Shown: one piece after another, positions 18,701 to 26,735 of the stretch | How the letters are laid out: every line of letters starts with the position of its first letter | How positions within the stretch are numbered: position 1 is the stretch's first letter | Assembly (NCBI GenBank): GCA_035309005.1 | Contig: DATGFP010000023.1 | Span: 1 to 64,000, forward strand | Origin: DATARH01 sp035309005 | GTDB taxonomy: Bacteria > Pseudomonadota > Alphaproteobacteria > ATCC43930 > CGMCC-115725 | DNA length: 64,000 bases | Direction of reading: 5' to 3' | Notes under the pieces: generated by a model | Told to the model about the DNA's origin: nothing | The model's database searches: none | Seen by the model: only the letters and a program-made list of their open reading frames with translations | Made by a program: the position numbers and the translations under genes

Positions 18701-19878
18701 GCGCCGCCGCCGAGGCTGAAGCCGGGGGTAAGCACGAGAGTGCCGCCGGCACTGCCGGAACCCACATTCACCGCACCGGTGACCGTGCCGCCGACCGTCA
18801 GCGTCCCCAAATCGGAGATCGCGGAGCCGGCGGTGAGCGTCGAACTGCCGTTGACGGTCAGCGCGCCGCCGCTGGCGACCGTGATCGAGGTTTCGTTGAG
18901 GGTGCTGGCGGTGCCGGCGGTGCCGACTATCAGCGTGCCGGAATCGGTCAGCGCGTTGGTCGCCGTGATGCTTCGGCCGGCCAGCAGGCTGAGCGAGGCA
19001 CCAGAGTTGATCGTCGTCAGCGTGCTGTCGATCTGGCTCGCGGTCGTACCGGAGTCGAAGATCGAGCCGGCGCCGCTCAAGGTCACGCTTGTCCCGCTGG
19101 CGAGCGTCGTTATGCCACCGCTCTGCACGGTCAGCGTCGAACCGCTGCCGCTGACGACGTAGGTGCCGCCCGTCAGGGTGGTGCCGGACAGGTTGCTGAG
19201 GCTGGCGAACGTGATCAACCCGCCGGTCGCGGCGGTAAGGGTGCGGTTGTTAGCGCTGAACGCGGCGCTGTCCGTAAAGGTGCCGGCATTGATCGTGATG
19301 ACCGCGGCGCTGAAGGTGCCGGCAACGGTGGTGGTGCCGCTGCCGCTCTGCGTGTAGGTGCCCTTGGCGCCCGTGCCGGTAAGCTGGAAGGTGGAACCGG
19401 CGCCGACCGTGATGCCGCCGGTGTTGCTGACCGAGTTTGCCGAGGTGAGGGTCGTCGCGGCGCCGGTGAGGGTGATGGCCGCGCCATTGACCAGCCCGTT
19501 GGTCAAGGTCACCGCGGTCGTCCCGCCACTGGCGCCGATCTGCACGATGGCGCCGGTATTGTTGATCAATTGGCCGCCGACCGTCAGGGTGCCGCCGGTG
19601 CCGCTGGCGCCGACATTGAGGTTGGCATCGTTGATCATATTGCCGGTGACCGCCAGCGACCCGGCCCCGGTGATCGACAGGGTGGCGTTGCCGTCGTTGA
19701 TGGCGACCGTGTTGGCGCTCTCCGCCGCGGTAACCGTCACGGTGTAGGTCCCGCTGCCGTTGAACCCCACAGTGTCATTCACACCGGCGATCCCGCCGGG
19801 CCCGGTGCCGCCCGTCCACTCGGCCGCGTTGCTCCAGTCGTCAGGCGTCGTGGTGGCTTTCCAGGTCGCGCTTGCCAT
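15751..19878 (-). CDS. Giant beta-strand repeat protein, probably exported by a type I system
   Basis: This protein has 1,375 residues from ATG 19878 (MASATWKATTTPDDW), behind GGGAG. It is dominated by Gly, Thr, Ser, Ala, Asn and Val, with only about three Lys-rich spots and no Cys seen. Repeats of about 70-80 residues recur, each containing a variant of FTGGTEADIVKV (others read LTGGSESDVVNV, FTGGTADNDLVTV and FAGGLEKDLVNV). They resemble degenerate RTX/haemolysin-type calcium repeats and strand-turn solenoids. There is no N-terminal signal peptide. The C-terminal part (ISGFAVSNDNLVFYG onward) resembles the uncleaved tails of type I substrates. Surface or adhesin-like function is inference. 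A terminator follows and CtrA-like sites precede it. Confidence 0.8.
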   Translation of the reverse strand: MASATWKATTTPDDWSNAAEWTGGTGPGGIAGVNDTVGFNGSGTYTVTVTAAESANTVAINDGNATLSITGAGSLAVTGNMINDANLNVGASGTGGTLTVGGQLINNTGAIVQIGASGGTTAVTLTNGLVNGAAITLTGAATTLTSANSVSNTGGITVGAGSTFQLTGTGAKGTYTQSGSGTTTVAGTFSAAVITINAGTFTDSAAFSANNRTLTAATGGLITFASLSNLSGTTLTGGTYVVSGSGSTLTVQSGGITTLASGTSVTLSGAGSIFDSGTTASQIDSTLTTINSGASLSLLAGRSITATNALTDSGTLIVGTAGTASTLNETSITVASGGALTVNGSSTLTAGSAISDLGTLTVGGTVTGAVNVGSGSAGGTLVLTPGFSLGGGATGVGTGARALVLGGTTAAALTYGGAISNFSSVTVNAGAKWTVSVNPLTGLPPALTGNGSLSTLTLTAPGSTGLAGVSNFGTLNLAAGSSTVTVSNSTLSSNALTINDGASGHNTILSTDSIGGRTLTYNASLALDVLTGGSESDVVNVTAATVSGDVLTGGAAGTMNITSGAGNNTINLSADSKFGTINLDAGTSATSVNNTVTVGATTLTGAVIMNAGAFSNNNISSSVTGTATTAKTLTYNAGTGIDTFTGGTEADIVKVSAAAVTGDTFNGGGLSGVNTLNLSSAGTFSLGGVSNFGVINLATGTNTVTVATGTLSGTTSSTPVVINAAGGSTNTILATGAASGFLTYVDGTNGPTTFTGGTGGTTETDVVKVTAAGMANGDVLTGSVLGTNTLTVTTAGTYSLASVSHFATVNLSGTGSVVTVGTLPAGGLTINGTTASHSTINAAGVSSGALTYNASATPGDAFTGGTGENDTVNVAAAAIGGDTLTANTTGASVLNVNTAGTFTLSETGFKTLNFKFGTANTATVTNTITATSGQITGKTVDSTFVQNNWAFTTNTLNLTSGGTLDLSNVKGIRTVNLAPAGTSVTVTTTTLTGTGVAPVIPMVINGSATGNDTINATGAAGGSLTFNAGSGSDTFTGGTADNDLVTVSLAGAGTDTLTGSSAGTNVLTLTTGGTLSLPFAHVSNFGTINLANASSSISIASGAFGSSNKLTLADNALGGNNVVVASGTVVGNILTYNTGIGSDYFAGGLEKDLVNVSTSGLSIDTLLGGSNTGNALTLSNAGTVNLNGVRGFDTINLKSGSGNGVTVTAGTLFGSAPGAAVVINGGATGNDTVNIMGASNQYATFVAGNGADNVTLSSENDSVRFTLSTAGVVTISGFAVSNDNLVFYGQNGVSGGFTNIIGDTTNASTPQPLSTTPADFVSAATVTFNGVNHFAYDTANGQLWYDPTATGSSQHEVAVLSNHANLASSNLLFIH

Positions 19879-20025
19879 CGTCGTCGTCTCCCTTATTAGT
19901 CGCGTAAGCCTCGCCGAAGGGCGCCTCCGGCCAGGCGGCCGAGACGCCCCCTCGCCTAGAGGCGGGCAATAGCATGTCGCAGCGGAGGGTAGACGACGAG
20001 GGCGGGAATGCAATAAAAATCGTTC

Positions 20026-20073
20026 TTAAGAAATATTAAACGGCCCTATTAACCATTATTAAAGAAACGTTAA
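20026..20073 (-). promoter_or_regulatory. CtrA-like binding sites in the upstream region of the giant repeat protein
   Basis: An AT-rich island in GC-rich DNA holds TTAA-N7-TTAA at 20059-20073, the full CtrA consensus spacing. It also holds TTAACCAT at 20049-20056, the known CtrA half-site 8-mer, and a further TTAA-N6-TTAA at 20026-20039. They lie 150-195 bp upstream of the giant gene start. CtrA is the alphaproteobacterial cell-cycle and motility regulator. The remainder of 19879-20119 shows no gene. Confidence 0.5.
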
Positions 20074-20119
20074 AGGTTGGAGTCTGCGTTTGGCCGGGCC
20101 GGGCGGGGCCGATGCGTGC

Positions 20120-20335
20120 TCAATATTCGCGATAGGGCAGGAACTTGCCTGACAGAGTGAGCCTGACGCGGTCGCCCTTGGGGTCGGGCTGGCGCTCGAT
20201 CGCCATGTCGAAATCGATCGCGCTCATGATGCCGTCGCCGAACTCCTCCTCGATCAGCGCCTTCCAGGTCGTGCCGTAGACCTGCACCAGTTCGTAGAAT
20301 CGATAGATCAGCGGGTCGCTCGGGACACGGGTCAT
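20120..20335 (-). pseudogene. cynS: C-terminal catalytic fragment of cyanate hydratase (cyanase)
   Basis: The 71-residue frame (MTRVPSDPLIYRFYELVQ onward) matches only the C-terminal domain of cyanase. It keeps the catalytic Arg and Glu in YRFYE and the catalytic Ser in GDGIMSAIDF, and it ends in FLPYREY at the expected C-terminus. The roughly 80-residue N-terminal helical domain, which builds the decamer, is missing. The upstream DNA is occupied by the divergent DUF1499 gene from 20383. Cyanase converts cyanate and bicarbonate to ammonia and CO2, and its active sites form between subunits, so a lone C-terminal domain is probably inactive. I call it a gene remnant; a working mini-cyanase is the less likely alternative. 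Confidence 0.75.
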
Positions 20336-20382
20336 CGCAACGGCCGTGCCAATGTCCCGGTCCCGCGCTAGCCTGCGCCCCG

Positions 20383-20940
20383 ATGAGCCCCCTCGACACG
20401 CCGCGGCGACGCGTGCGATTTCTCCGCGCCATGGCGATCGGCCTCCTCGGCCTCGTGCTGGCGATCGGCGCGGCCGGCCTCTTCCTGCGGCTTTATATGG
20501 AGCGCGCCGCCGAAAGCCGGCTGCGTCCGGGGGAGGACGTGGCGGTCGTTGAGCTGCGCGGCCCGCTGCCGCAAAACGCCTTTCTCGCCTGCCCGCCCGG
20601 CCATTGCGCGCTGGCGACGGCCGCCCCGAGCCCGATTTTCGCGACCGACGCGGACCGGCTCTATCAGGCCGTCATGCGCCTGGTGGCGAGCGAGCCGCGC
20701 AGCGTCATCGTGCTGGCCGAACCGCGGCGCCGGCGCATCGTGGCGATCCAGCGCTCGGCGGTCTTTGGCTTCCCCGACATCGTCATCGCCCAGTGCATCG
20801 CGCTGGGACCCGACCGCGCGAGCCTCGCCCTCTATAGTAGAGCGCGCTACGGCAGGGAGGATTTCGGGGTCAACCGCCGCCGGGTCGAGGCGTGGCTGGC
20901 GCGGTTGCGGCAGCGGGCGGCGCCGCCGAGCGATCAGTAG
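20383..20940 (+). CDS. DUF1499-family membrane-anchored protein
   Basis: This 185-residue protein has an Arg-rich start and one transmembrane helix at about residues 17-37 (AIGLLGLVLAIGAAGLFL), followed by a periplasmic or cytoplasmic domain. The domain includes FATDADRLYQAVMRLV, VFGFPDIVIAQ, and SLALYSRARYGREDFGVNRRRVEAWLARL, which is the characteristic C-terminal motif of DUF1499. The molecular role of the family is unknown. Its 3' end overlaps the stop of mrcA by 7 bp in convergent orientation. Confidence 0.8.
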   Translation: MSPLDTPRRRVRFLRAMAIGLLGLVLAIGAAGLFLRLYMERAAESRLRPGEDVAVVELRGPLPQNAFLACPPGHCALATAAPSPIFATDADRLYQAVMRLVASEPRSVIVLAEPRRRRIVAIQRSAVFGFPDIVIAQCIALGPDRASLALYSRARYGREDFGVNRRRVEAWLARLRQRAAPPSDQ

Positions 20941-23825
20941 AGGCCGCCCGTCCCGGCGCGCGGCCGGCCGGCCCAGCCGGGCGCCGGCGGATAGGACGGA
21001 TAGCCGTAACCACCGCCCGGCGGCTGCGTCGCGCCGTAGGCCGGGGCGCCGTAGGCCGGGGCGGGGTAGGCCGGGGCGGGGTAATAGGGTCCCCCTGGCG
21101 CGCCGTACGCGCCGTAATAGGGTGCGCGCGCGGCATAGGCCGGCTGCCGCGCCGCGGCGTTACCCGGCCAGCGCGGCAGCGCGGCGGGATAATCGGGCGA
21201 GGCCCGATCGGCGTCTCTTGCGTCGGGTGCGGCGGCGCCGCGATTGTGTGCTTGATCCTGATCGGACGCCGCCCCGTCGTCGTCGCGGCCCGGGTTGTCC
21301 TGCTGAGACGACGCCGCGTCGTCGTCGTCGTCCGTCGCATCGCTCTGTGCGCTCGCCACCGCGCTATAGGCGCCGGCCGGCACCGCGAACGGCGTCGCCG
21401 GCTGGTCCTTCAGCGCGGCGAGCATGAAATCGCGGAAGATCGGGGCCGCGACATGGCCGCCGACCTCGCCGCTTCCCAAGGTGCGCGGCTCGTCGAAGCC
21501 GACATAGACGCCGGCCACGAGGCCGGGCGAGAAGCCGACGAACCAGGCGTCGGTCCACCCGCTCGTCGTGCCGGTCTTGCCGGCGAGCGGCTTGCCTACC
21601 GCCGAAACTTCGATGCCGGTACCGCGCTGCACGACGCCTTGCATCATCGAGATGATCTCGTTGTCGGCGTCGGGGCTGACCAGCGGGTCGGGCTTGGTCG
21701 GCTTGTACAGCACCGCGTTGTCGGCGAAGGCGGCGTTCGGCACCGCGACGGCGGCAGGGTCGGGCCGGCCGCTGGCGCGATAAAGTCCGCCCGCCTCGGC
21801 GCCGCGCGCGCTGGCCGCGACAAAGCAGGCGGCGCAACCGGCGACGCCCTTCTGATAAATGACCCGGCCGTTGCGGTCGCGCACCAGATCGATCACCGAC
21901 GGCAACAGCCAATGCCCGCCGTTGTCGAGCATCGCATAGGCGCTCGTAACGCGCAGCAGCGTCGTGTCGCCGGCACCCAGCGTCATCGAGTAGTAGAGCG
22001 GCATCTTGTCCATGACGTCGAAATTCTGGACCGTCCGCGCAATCGCCGGCAGCCCGATCGTCATCGCGACATGCACCGTCGCGAGGTTGCGCGAGTGGAC
22101 CAGCGCGTCTTCGAGCGTCGTCTCGCCGACATAGGAGCCTTCATAATTCGCCGGCTGCCACTCCGGCAGGCCGGGTCCCTGCGGCAGTGAGATCGGGCTG
22201 TCCTCGACGCTGCTCGACGGCGAGAAGCCGTTCTCCAGGGCGGTGACGTAGACAAAGGGTTTGAAGGCGGAGCCCGGCTGGCGCATCGCCTGCGTCGCCC
22301 GGTCGAACTGGCTCTGGCGATAGGACCAGCCGCCGACCAGGGCGAGGACCCGCCCGGTTTTCGGGTCCATCGCGACAAAGCCGCCGCTGGCGTCGGGGAT
22401 CTGGCGCAGCGCATAGCTCGCCGGCGCCGCGCGGCGGCGATAGCGCGAGGGCGCGGCGGCCGCGACCGGCTCGACCAGCACGATGTCGCCGGGAACCAGC
22501 ACATCGCGCACGCTGCGCACCGGACCGCCGAGCCGCTGGTCCGGCTCGGTCCGCCGGGCCCAGCGCAGCTCGGCGAGCGCGAGATGCCCGATGCCGCCAG
22601 TGCGCAGCGCGATCGTCGCGCCGGCGTAATCGACCCCGGTCACCGCGGCGAGCTGCCAGTCCGCCGGGCCGGGCGGCTCGGCGAGGCCGGCCAGCGCGGC
22701 CTGCGCCGCCGCGCCGGTCGCATAGTGCGCCACCGGCCCGCGCCAGCCGTGCCGCCGGTCGTATTCGACAAGGCCGCGACGGAACGCCGTTTCCGCCATT
22801 TGCTGATAGGCCGCCGAATAGCTGGTGCGTACGCGGAGGCCGCCGCCATAGACCGCCTTTTCGCCGAACCGGCCGATCAGCTCGCGCCGCACCTCCTCGC
22901 TGAAATACCCGGTATGCTCGGGTTCCGGCTTGGCCGCGGCGCGCAGCTCTACGCCCAGCTTCTCGGCTGTCGCCGCGCTCGCCTGCGCCGCGCTGATCCA
23001 GCCGAGCTCGGCCATGCTGGAAAGCACCCAGTCGCGCCGCGCCTGCGCCGCCTTCGGGTGGCGCAGCGGATTATAGTTGTTGGGCGCCTTCGGCAGCGCC
23101 GCCAGCAGCGCCGCTTCGGCGAGGCTCAGCTGGTCGAGGGGCTTCTGGAAATAGGTATCGGCGGCGGCCGCGACACCGTAAGCGCCGGCGCCGAGATAGA
23201 TCTCGTTGAGATAGATTTCGAGGATGCGGTCCTTGCTCAGGGTGCGCTCGATGCGATAGGCGAGCATCGCCTCCTTGATCTTGCGCGCGATCGAGACTTC
23301 GTTGGTGAGCAGGAAATGGCGGACCACCTGCTGCGTGATCGTCGACGCGCCGATCGGCCGCTGGCCGCGCTGCAAGCGCAGAACGTCCGACAGCGCGGCG
23401 CGCAGGATCGCCGCCGGATCGACGCCGCGGTGGCTGTAGAAATCGTGGTCCTCGGCGGCAAGAAAGGCCCGGATGACGATCGGCGGCACCTTGGCGATCG
23501 CTACCGGGATGCGATGCTCGCTCTCAAATTCGCCGATCTGGCTGCCGTCGGCGGCGTAGACCTTGCTGCCGGTCTCCGGCACGTAATCGACGAGCTGCTG
23601 GTAATCGGGCAGGTCGCGGCCGAAATGCGCCAGCGTGAGGCCGACGAAACTCCCGAGCGCGACCGCGACAAGGATGATGGCGATAAACGCGACGCGGGCG
23701 ATGCCGCGCAACACCCCGAGCATCAGCCGCGCGGCGAGGGCGCCGTCCGCGCCTTGCGGCGGGCAGGCGGAACCGGGGTCGCGCTGTGCCCTGTCGGCCT
23801 CGGTCCGGCCACATTCCCCTCCCAT
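20934..23825 (-). CDS. mrcA: Penicillin-binding protein 1A (bifunctional transglycosylase/transpeptidase)
   Basis: The product is 963 residues from ATG 23825; an ATG at 23723 gives a more standard start (MLGVLRGIARVAF). A membrane anchor lies at about residues 40-65. The GT51 glycosyltransferase domain has the catalytic Glu in AAEDHDFYSHRGVDP near 125 and GASTITQQ. The transpeptidase domain has SAFK near 518, the SRN motif in VHSRNLAT, and GKTGTTSGW near 750. It polymerises and crosslinks peptidoglycan in the periplasm. The last roughly 150 residues are unusual: an Asp-rich stretch, then a tail of Pro, Tyr, Ala and Gly repeats (PAYPAPAYGAPAYG), apparently disordered. It is convergent with the DUF1499 gene. 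Confidence 0.95.
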   Translation of the reverse strand: MGGECGRTEADRAQRDPGSACPPQGADGALAARLMLGVLRGIARVAFIAIILVAVALGSFVGLTLAHFGRDLPDYQQLVDYVPETGSKVYAADGSQIGEFESEHRIPVAIAKVPPIVIRAFLAAEDHDFYSHRGVDPAAILRAALSDVLRLQRGQRPIGASTITQQVVRHFLLTNEVSIARKIKEAMLAYRIERTLSKDRILEIYLNEIYLGAGAYGVAAAADTYFQKPLDQLSLAEAALLAALPKAPNNYNPLRHPKAAQARRDWVLSSMAELGWISAAQASAATAEKLGVELRAAAKPEPEHTGYFSEEVRRELIGRFGEKAVYGGGLRVRTSYSAAYQQMAETAFRRGLVEYDRRHGWRGPVAHYATGAAAQAALAGLAEPPGPADWQLAAVTGVDYAGATIALRTGGIGHLALAELRWARRTEPDQRLGGPVRSVRDVLVPGDIVLVEPVAAAAPSRYRRRAAPASYALRQIPDASGGFVAMDPKTGRVLALVGGWSYRQSQFDRATQAMRQPGSAFKPFVYVTALENGFSPSSSVEDSPISLPQGPGLPEWQPANYEGSYVGETTLEDALVHSRNLATVHVAMTIGLPAIARTVQNFDVMDKMPLYYSMTLGAGDTTLLRVTSAYAMLDNGGHWLLPSVIDLVRDRNGRVIYQKGVAGCAACFVAASARGAEAGGLYRASGRPDPAAVAVPNAAFADNAVLYKPTKPDPLVSPDADNEIISMMQGVVQRGTGIEVSAVGKPLAGKTGTTSGWTDAWFVGFSPGLVAGVYVGFDEPRTLGSGEVGGHVAAPIFRDFMLAALKDQPATPFAVPAGAYSAVASAQSDATDDDDDAASSQQDNPGRDDDGAASDQDQAHNRGAAAPDARDADRASPDYPAALPRWPGNAAARQPAYAARAPYYGAYGAPGGPYYPAPAYPAPAYGAPAYGATQPPGGGYGYPSYPPAPGWAGRPRAGTGGLY

Positions 23826-23892
23826 CTCACGCGCCGCGCGCGAAGCACCATATCAACGACGGCAGCCACGAATTGGTCCCGGAGATTTTGAC

Positions 23893-24582
23893 ATGCGTAA
23901 GGCGACACTGTGGATCGTTCTGCTGGCAGCGGTGACGGCCGGCCACGCCGCCGCGCTCGCCGCCGATGCGCCGCCGCCGGCCGCCGCACCCGCCGCCGAG
24001 CCGGCCGCGCCAGCGGCAGCCCCGGTGACGGCCCCTGTGGCGGCCCCTGCGGCGGCCCCTGCGGCGGCCCCTGTGGCGGCCCCTGCGGCAGCGTCCACAC
24101 CAGGCCCGATCGCGGCGTTGCAGCAGCAGTTGAAGGATGAGGGCTACGCGCCCGGTCCGGTCAACGGCGTGATGACCGAGAAGACGCGCCAGGCGCTGGC
24201 GGCGTATGCGCGGCGCGCCGGGCGGCCGCCGGCGAGCGCCGCCGGCTCGGCCGACCCGGTGCGGCTGGTCCAGACGATGCTGCAGCGGCTCGGCCTGCTC
24301 GCCGCCCCGGCCGACGGCGTCGTCGGCCCGGCGACCCGCGACGCGATCATCCGCTTCGAGGCGACGCGGCGCCTGGCGATCGACCCGCGGGTCAGCGACA
24401 GCCTGCTGGCGGCGCTTGGTGAAGCCGGCACCGGCGCGCCGGCGGCGGGCGGGCCGCAAATGGCCGGTCCGCCGGCGACCGCGCCGCAAGCCGCCGCGCC
24501 CGAAGCGCCGGGCGTCGCGGCGCCCGAAGCGACCGGCCGGCTGCCGCTGCCCGCCGGGGTCAATCCGCCGCCGATCCGCTGA
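23893..24582 (+). CDS. Exported peptidoglycan-binding protein with two PG-binding domains
   Basis: The ATG at 23893 follows GGAG. The 229-residue product has a signal peptide (MRKATLWIVLLAAVTAGHAAALAA) and a low-complexity Ala-Pro-Val linker (about 26-72). Two PG_binding_1-type modules follow: LQQQLKDEGYAPGPVNGVMTEKTRQALAAY near 78-105, and LVQTMLQRLGLLAAPADGVVGPATRDAI near 120-155. The tail is Ala/Pro-rich. It has no catalytic domain, so it probably anchors to or senses the wall. It is divergent from mrcA across 67 bp, and the two may share control in wall metabolism. Confidence 0.85.
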   Translation: MRKATLWIVLLAAVTAGHAAALAADAPPPAAAPAAEPAAPAAAPVTAPVAAPAAAPAAAPVAAPAAASTPGPIAALQQQLKDEGYAPGPVNGVMTEKTRQALAAYARRAGRPPASAAGSADPVRLVQTMLQRLGLLAAPADGVVGPATRDAIIRFEATRRLAIDPRVSDSLLAALGEAGTGAPAAGGPQMAGPPATAPQAAAPEAPGVAAPEATGRLPLPAGVNPPPIR

Positions 24583-24597
24583 GCGACGGCCGGTGCG

Positions 24598-25398
24598 CTA
24601 ATCCCACGGTCCACCGGGCCGGCGCGGGCCGGCATCGGGGACGCTGCCACGGTGGAAAGTCTGGCGGCCGGCGAGGGCGCTCGGCGGCAGCGTCGCCCAG
24701 ATCGGCGTCTTCTGCGGCTGCATAAGCTCGACCGCCCGCTGGCGCAGCAAAAGGTAGAGGATGATGCCGCTGCCGAAACCGCCGACATGCGCCCAAAACG
24801 CGACGCCGGGCGAGGAACGGCCGACCTCCAGCCCGCTCACCAGTTGCAGCGCGAACCACAACCCGAGGAGGATCCAGGCCGGCACCGTGACGATCCAAAA
24901 GAAGATCACGATCCACACGAAACAATGCACGTTGGCGCGCGGGTAGGTCAGCAGATAGGCGCCGAGCACGCCGGCGATCGCGCCCGAGGCGCCGATCATC
25001 GGGATCTGCGAATGCGGCGCCGAGAGCGCCTGGGCCAAGGCCGCGGCGATGCCGCATAAGAGGTAGAACAACAGATAGCGGGCGCGCCCCAGCAAATCCT
25101 CGACATTATTCCCGAAAATCCACAAAAACAGCATGTTGCCGCCGAGATGCAGCCAGCCGCCGTGCAGGAACATGCTGGTGAAGAGCGTCGCCCAGGAAGG
25201 AATAACCGCCAGCCGCGGCGGCAATTCGCGGTAGCCGAACAGCACGGCCGGCACCATGCCGAATTGGTAGGCGACGGTCCGGGGAGGCTGGCCGAGCTGC
25301 CACAGGAAGGCTCCGACGCACATCCCGATCAGGAAATAGGTGACGACCGGGGCGCGCCGGATCGGGTTGTCGTCGTAGAGCGGCAGGGCGGCGATCAC
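24598..25398 (-). CDS. Rhomboid-family intramembrane serine protease
   Basis: I place the start at GTG 25398 (VIAALPLYDDNPIRRAP). The 266-residue product has about six membrane helices. The catalytic Ser is in GASGAIAGVLGAY near residue 137 and the catalytic His in WAHVGGFGSG near 203. FLHGGWLHLGGNMLFLWIFG is the conserved family segment that carries the oxyanion Asn. It cleaves membrane proteins within the bilayer; substrates are unknown. The start lies 59 bp after thiG on the same strand, so it may be the last gene of the thiamine operon, though a functional link is not obvious. The start choice is the weak point because the ribosome site is poor. Confidence 0.88.
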   Translation of the reverse strand: MIAALPLYDDNPIRRAPVVTYFLIGMCVGAFLWQLGQPPRTVAYQFGMVPAVLFGYRELPPRLAVIPSWATLFTSMFLHGGWLHLGGNMLFLWIFGNNVEDLLGRARYLLFYLLCGIAAALAQALSAPHSQIPMIGASGAIAGVLGAYLLTYPRANVHCFVWIVIFFWIVTVPAWILLGLWFALQLVSGLEVGRSSPGVAFWAHVGGFGSGIILYLLLRQRAVELMQPQKTPIWATLPPSALAGRQTFHRGSVPDAGPRRPGGPWD

Positions 25399-25457
25399 GG
25401 CCGCGCTGTGCTGCTGTCGGCTGCGTCGAGGGCTGCGATGCCGGGCAAGCGCGCGGA

Positions 25458-26228
25458 TCAGGAGCCGACGAGGCCGAGCTGCGGGCTCGACGGTTCGGCG
25501 AAGTCGCGCTCGGGGATGCGGCCGGCAAGCCGCGCCAGGCGGCCGGCCTCGACCGCGCCGCGCATCGCGGCCGCCATGCCGCGCGGATCGTGCGACTTGG
25601 CGATCGCGGTATTGACCAGCACCGCGTCGCAGCCGAGCTCCATCGCGTAGGCCGCGTCGGACGCGGTGCCGATGCCGGCGTCGAGCACCACCGGCACCGG
25701 GCTGCGGGCGCAAATCAGCTCGATCGCCGCCGGGTTGGCGATGCCCCGGCCGGACCCGATCAGGGAACCCAGCGGCATCACCGCGGCGCAGCCGACATCG
25801 GCCAATTTCTGGCAGGCGACCGGGTCCTCGTTGCAGTAGGGCAAGACGATAAAGCCCTTGCGCACCAGCTCGTCGGCGGCGCGCACCAGCTGCTCGACAT
25901 CGGGATAGAGCGTCTCGCGGTCGCCGATCAGCTCGAGCTTGAGCCAATTGGTGTCGAGCGCCTCGCGCGCCAATTCGGCGGTCAGGATCGCGTCGCGCGC
26001 GGTGACGCAGCCGGAGGTGTTGGGCAGGATGCGGTAGCGGTCGCCGAGCAGGTCGACGAGGCTCTCGGCGTAGCCGTCGAGGCTGACCCGCCGGATCGAG
26101 ACGGTGACCAGCTCGGCGCCGGTCGCCGCCAGCGAGTCGAGCAGAACCTGCTGGTTGGGGTAGCCGGCGGTGCCGACGAAGAGCCGGGATTTGAGCTTGG
26201 TGCCGGCAATGATCAGCGGATCGGGCAT
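25458..26228 (-). CDS. thiG: Thiazole synthase
   Basis: The ATG at 26228 is preceded by AAGGA; an ATG at 26246 is in frame but lacks that site. The 256-residue (beta-alpha)8 protein shows RLFVGTAGYPN, TVSIRRV, LPNTSGC, and the Schiff-base lysine in WLKLELIGD near residue 98. PVVLDAGIGTASDAAYAMELG follows near 190. With ThiS-thiocarboxylate, dehydroglycine from ThiO and deoxyxylulose phosphate it forms the thiazole ring of thiamine. It lies downstream of the TPP riboswitch with thiO and thiS; an unrelated gene separates it from thiS by 0.5 kb. Confidence 0.96.
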   Translation of the reverse strand: MPDPLIIAGTKLKSRLFVGTAGYPNQQVLLDSLAATGAELVTVSIRRVSLDGYAESLVDLLGDRYRILPNTSGCVTARDAILTAELAREALDTNWLKLELIGDRETLYPDVEQLVRAADELVRKGFIVLPYCNEDPVACQKLADVGCAAVMPLGSLIGSGRGIANPAAIELICARSPVPVVLDAGIGTASDAAYAMELGCDAVLVNTAIAKSHDPRGMAAAMRGAVEAGRLARLAGRIPERDFAEPSSPQLGLVGS

Positions 26229-26242
26229 GGAATGTTTCCTTG

Positions 26243-26698
26243 TCATCGGAGACGCCTGATCTTAGGCGGCTTAATCGAAGCTACGTCTACAACGTGGTTA
26301 AGACAACGAACACCAACGTGCAACAATAGACCGGGATAATCTGCGTCGCCCCACGTCGCTTTTGCGATATAATCCAAGAAATGAGATTTCGTATATACGC
26401 AAAGGCAATGTCCGGACAGTATCTCTTCCCCAAAGCCGGGCTGGGCAAAAGATTCGTTTCGGACAGAGTATGCGATATATTCGTCCCATAACAACTCAAA
26501 TGCGCGGCTGATGGTATTTACTTCAATATTGCACAGATTATTAAAAGTTTTGTTACCGATAGTGACGTTCGGTGCTGGAGCCCCGATTATCGCCTCATCC
26601 AACACGAGCAGAACCGATTTCTCACGCGGTTCACGCAGTTCGCGCAGGTACAGAAAGCTACACGATTCGATTTCCGCCGCGAGGTTGGGGTCAATCAC
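26243..26698 (-). CDS. Orphan protein of unknown function inserted in the thiamine operon
   Basis: The start is GTG 26698, six bases after a strong GGGGGAGG. The 151-residue protein (MIDPNLAAEIESCSF onward) is soluble, acidic and aromatic. It includes LRELREPREKSVLLVLDEAIIG, FELLWDEYIAYSVRNES, and a C-terminal segment CLNHVVDVAS. It has no signal or membrane segment and no catalytic motif I recognise. Its base composition is much lower in GC than thiS and thiG on either side, which points to later insertion. It sits 37 bp after thiS and 14 bp before thiG, so it is translated from the same riboswitch-controlled message. A role in thiamine synthesis is not supported by any motif. Confidence 0.75.
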   Translation of the reverse strand: MIDPNLAAEIESCSFLYLRELREPREKSVLLVLDEAIIGAPAPNVTIGNKTFNNLCNIEVNTISRAFELLWDEYIAYSVRNESFAQPGFGEEILSGHCLCVYTKSHFLDYIAKATWGDADYPGLLLHVGVRCLNHVVDVASIKPPKIRRLR

Positions 26699-26735
26699 GA
26701 CACGCCTCCCCCGAAGGCTCTTTGCACCGCATGGC

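Noticed and set aside
16636..19899. A 1,087-codon open frame on the plus strand opposite the giant repeat protein
   Set aside because: Its composition (Gly, Arg, Ala, Val with no domain pattern) is the mirror of the repetitive minus-strand gene. The minus strand has a ribosome site, repeats with protein-like motifs and a terminator.
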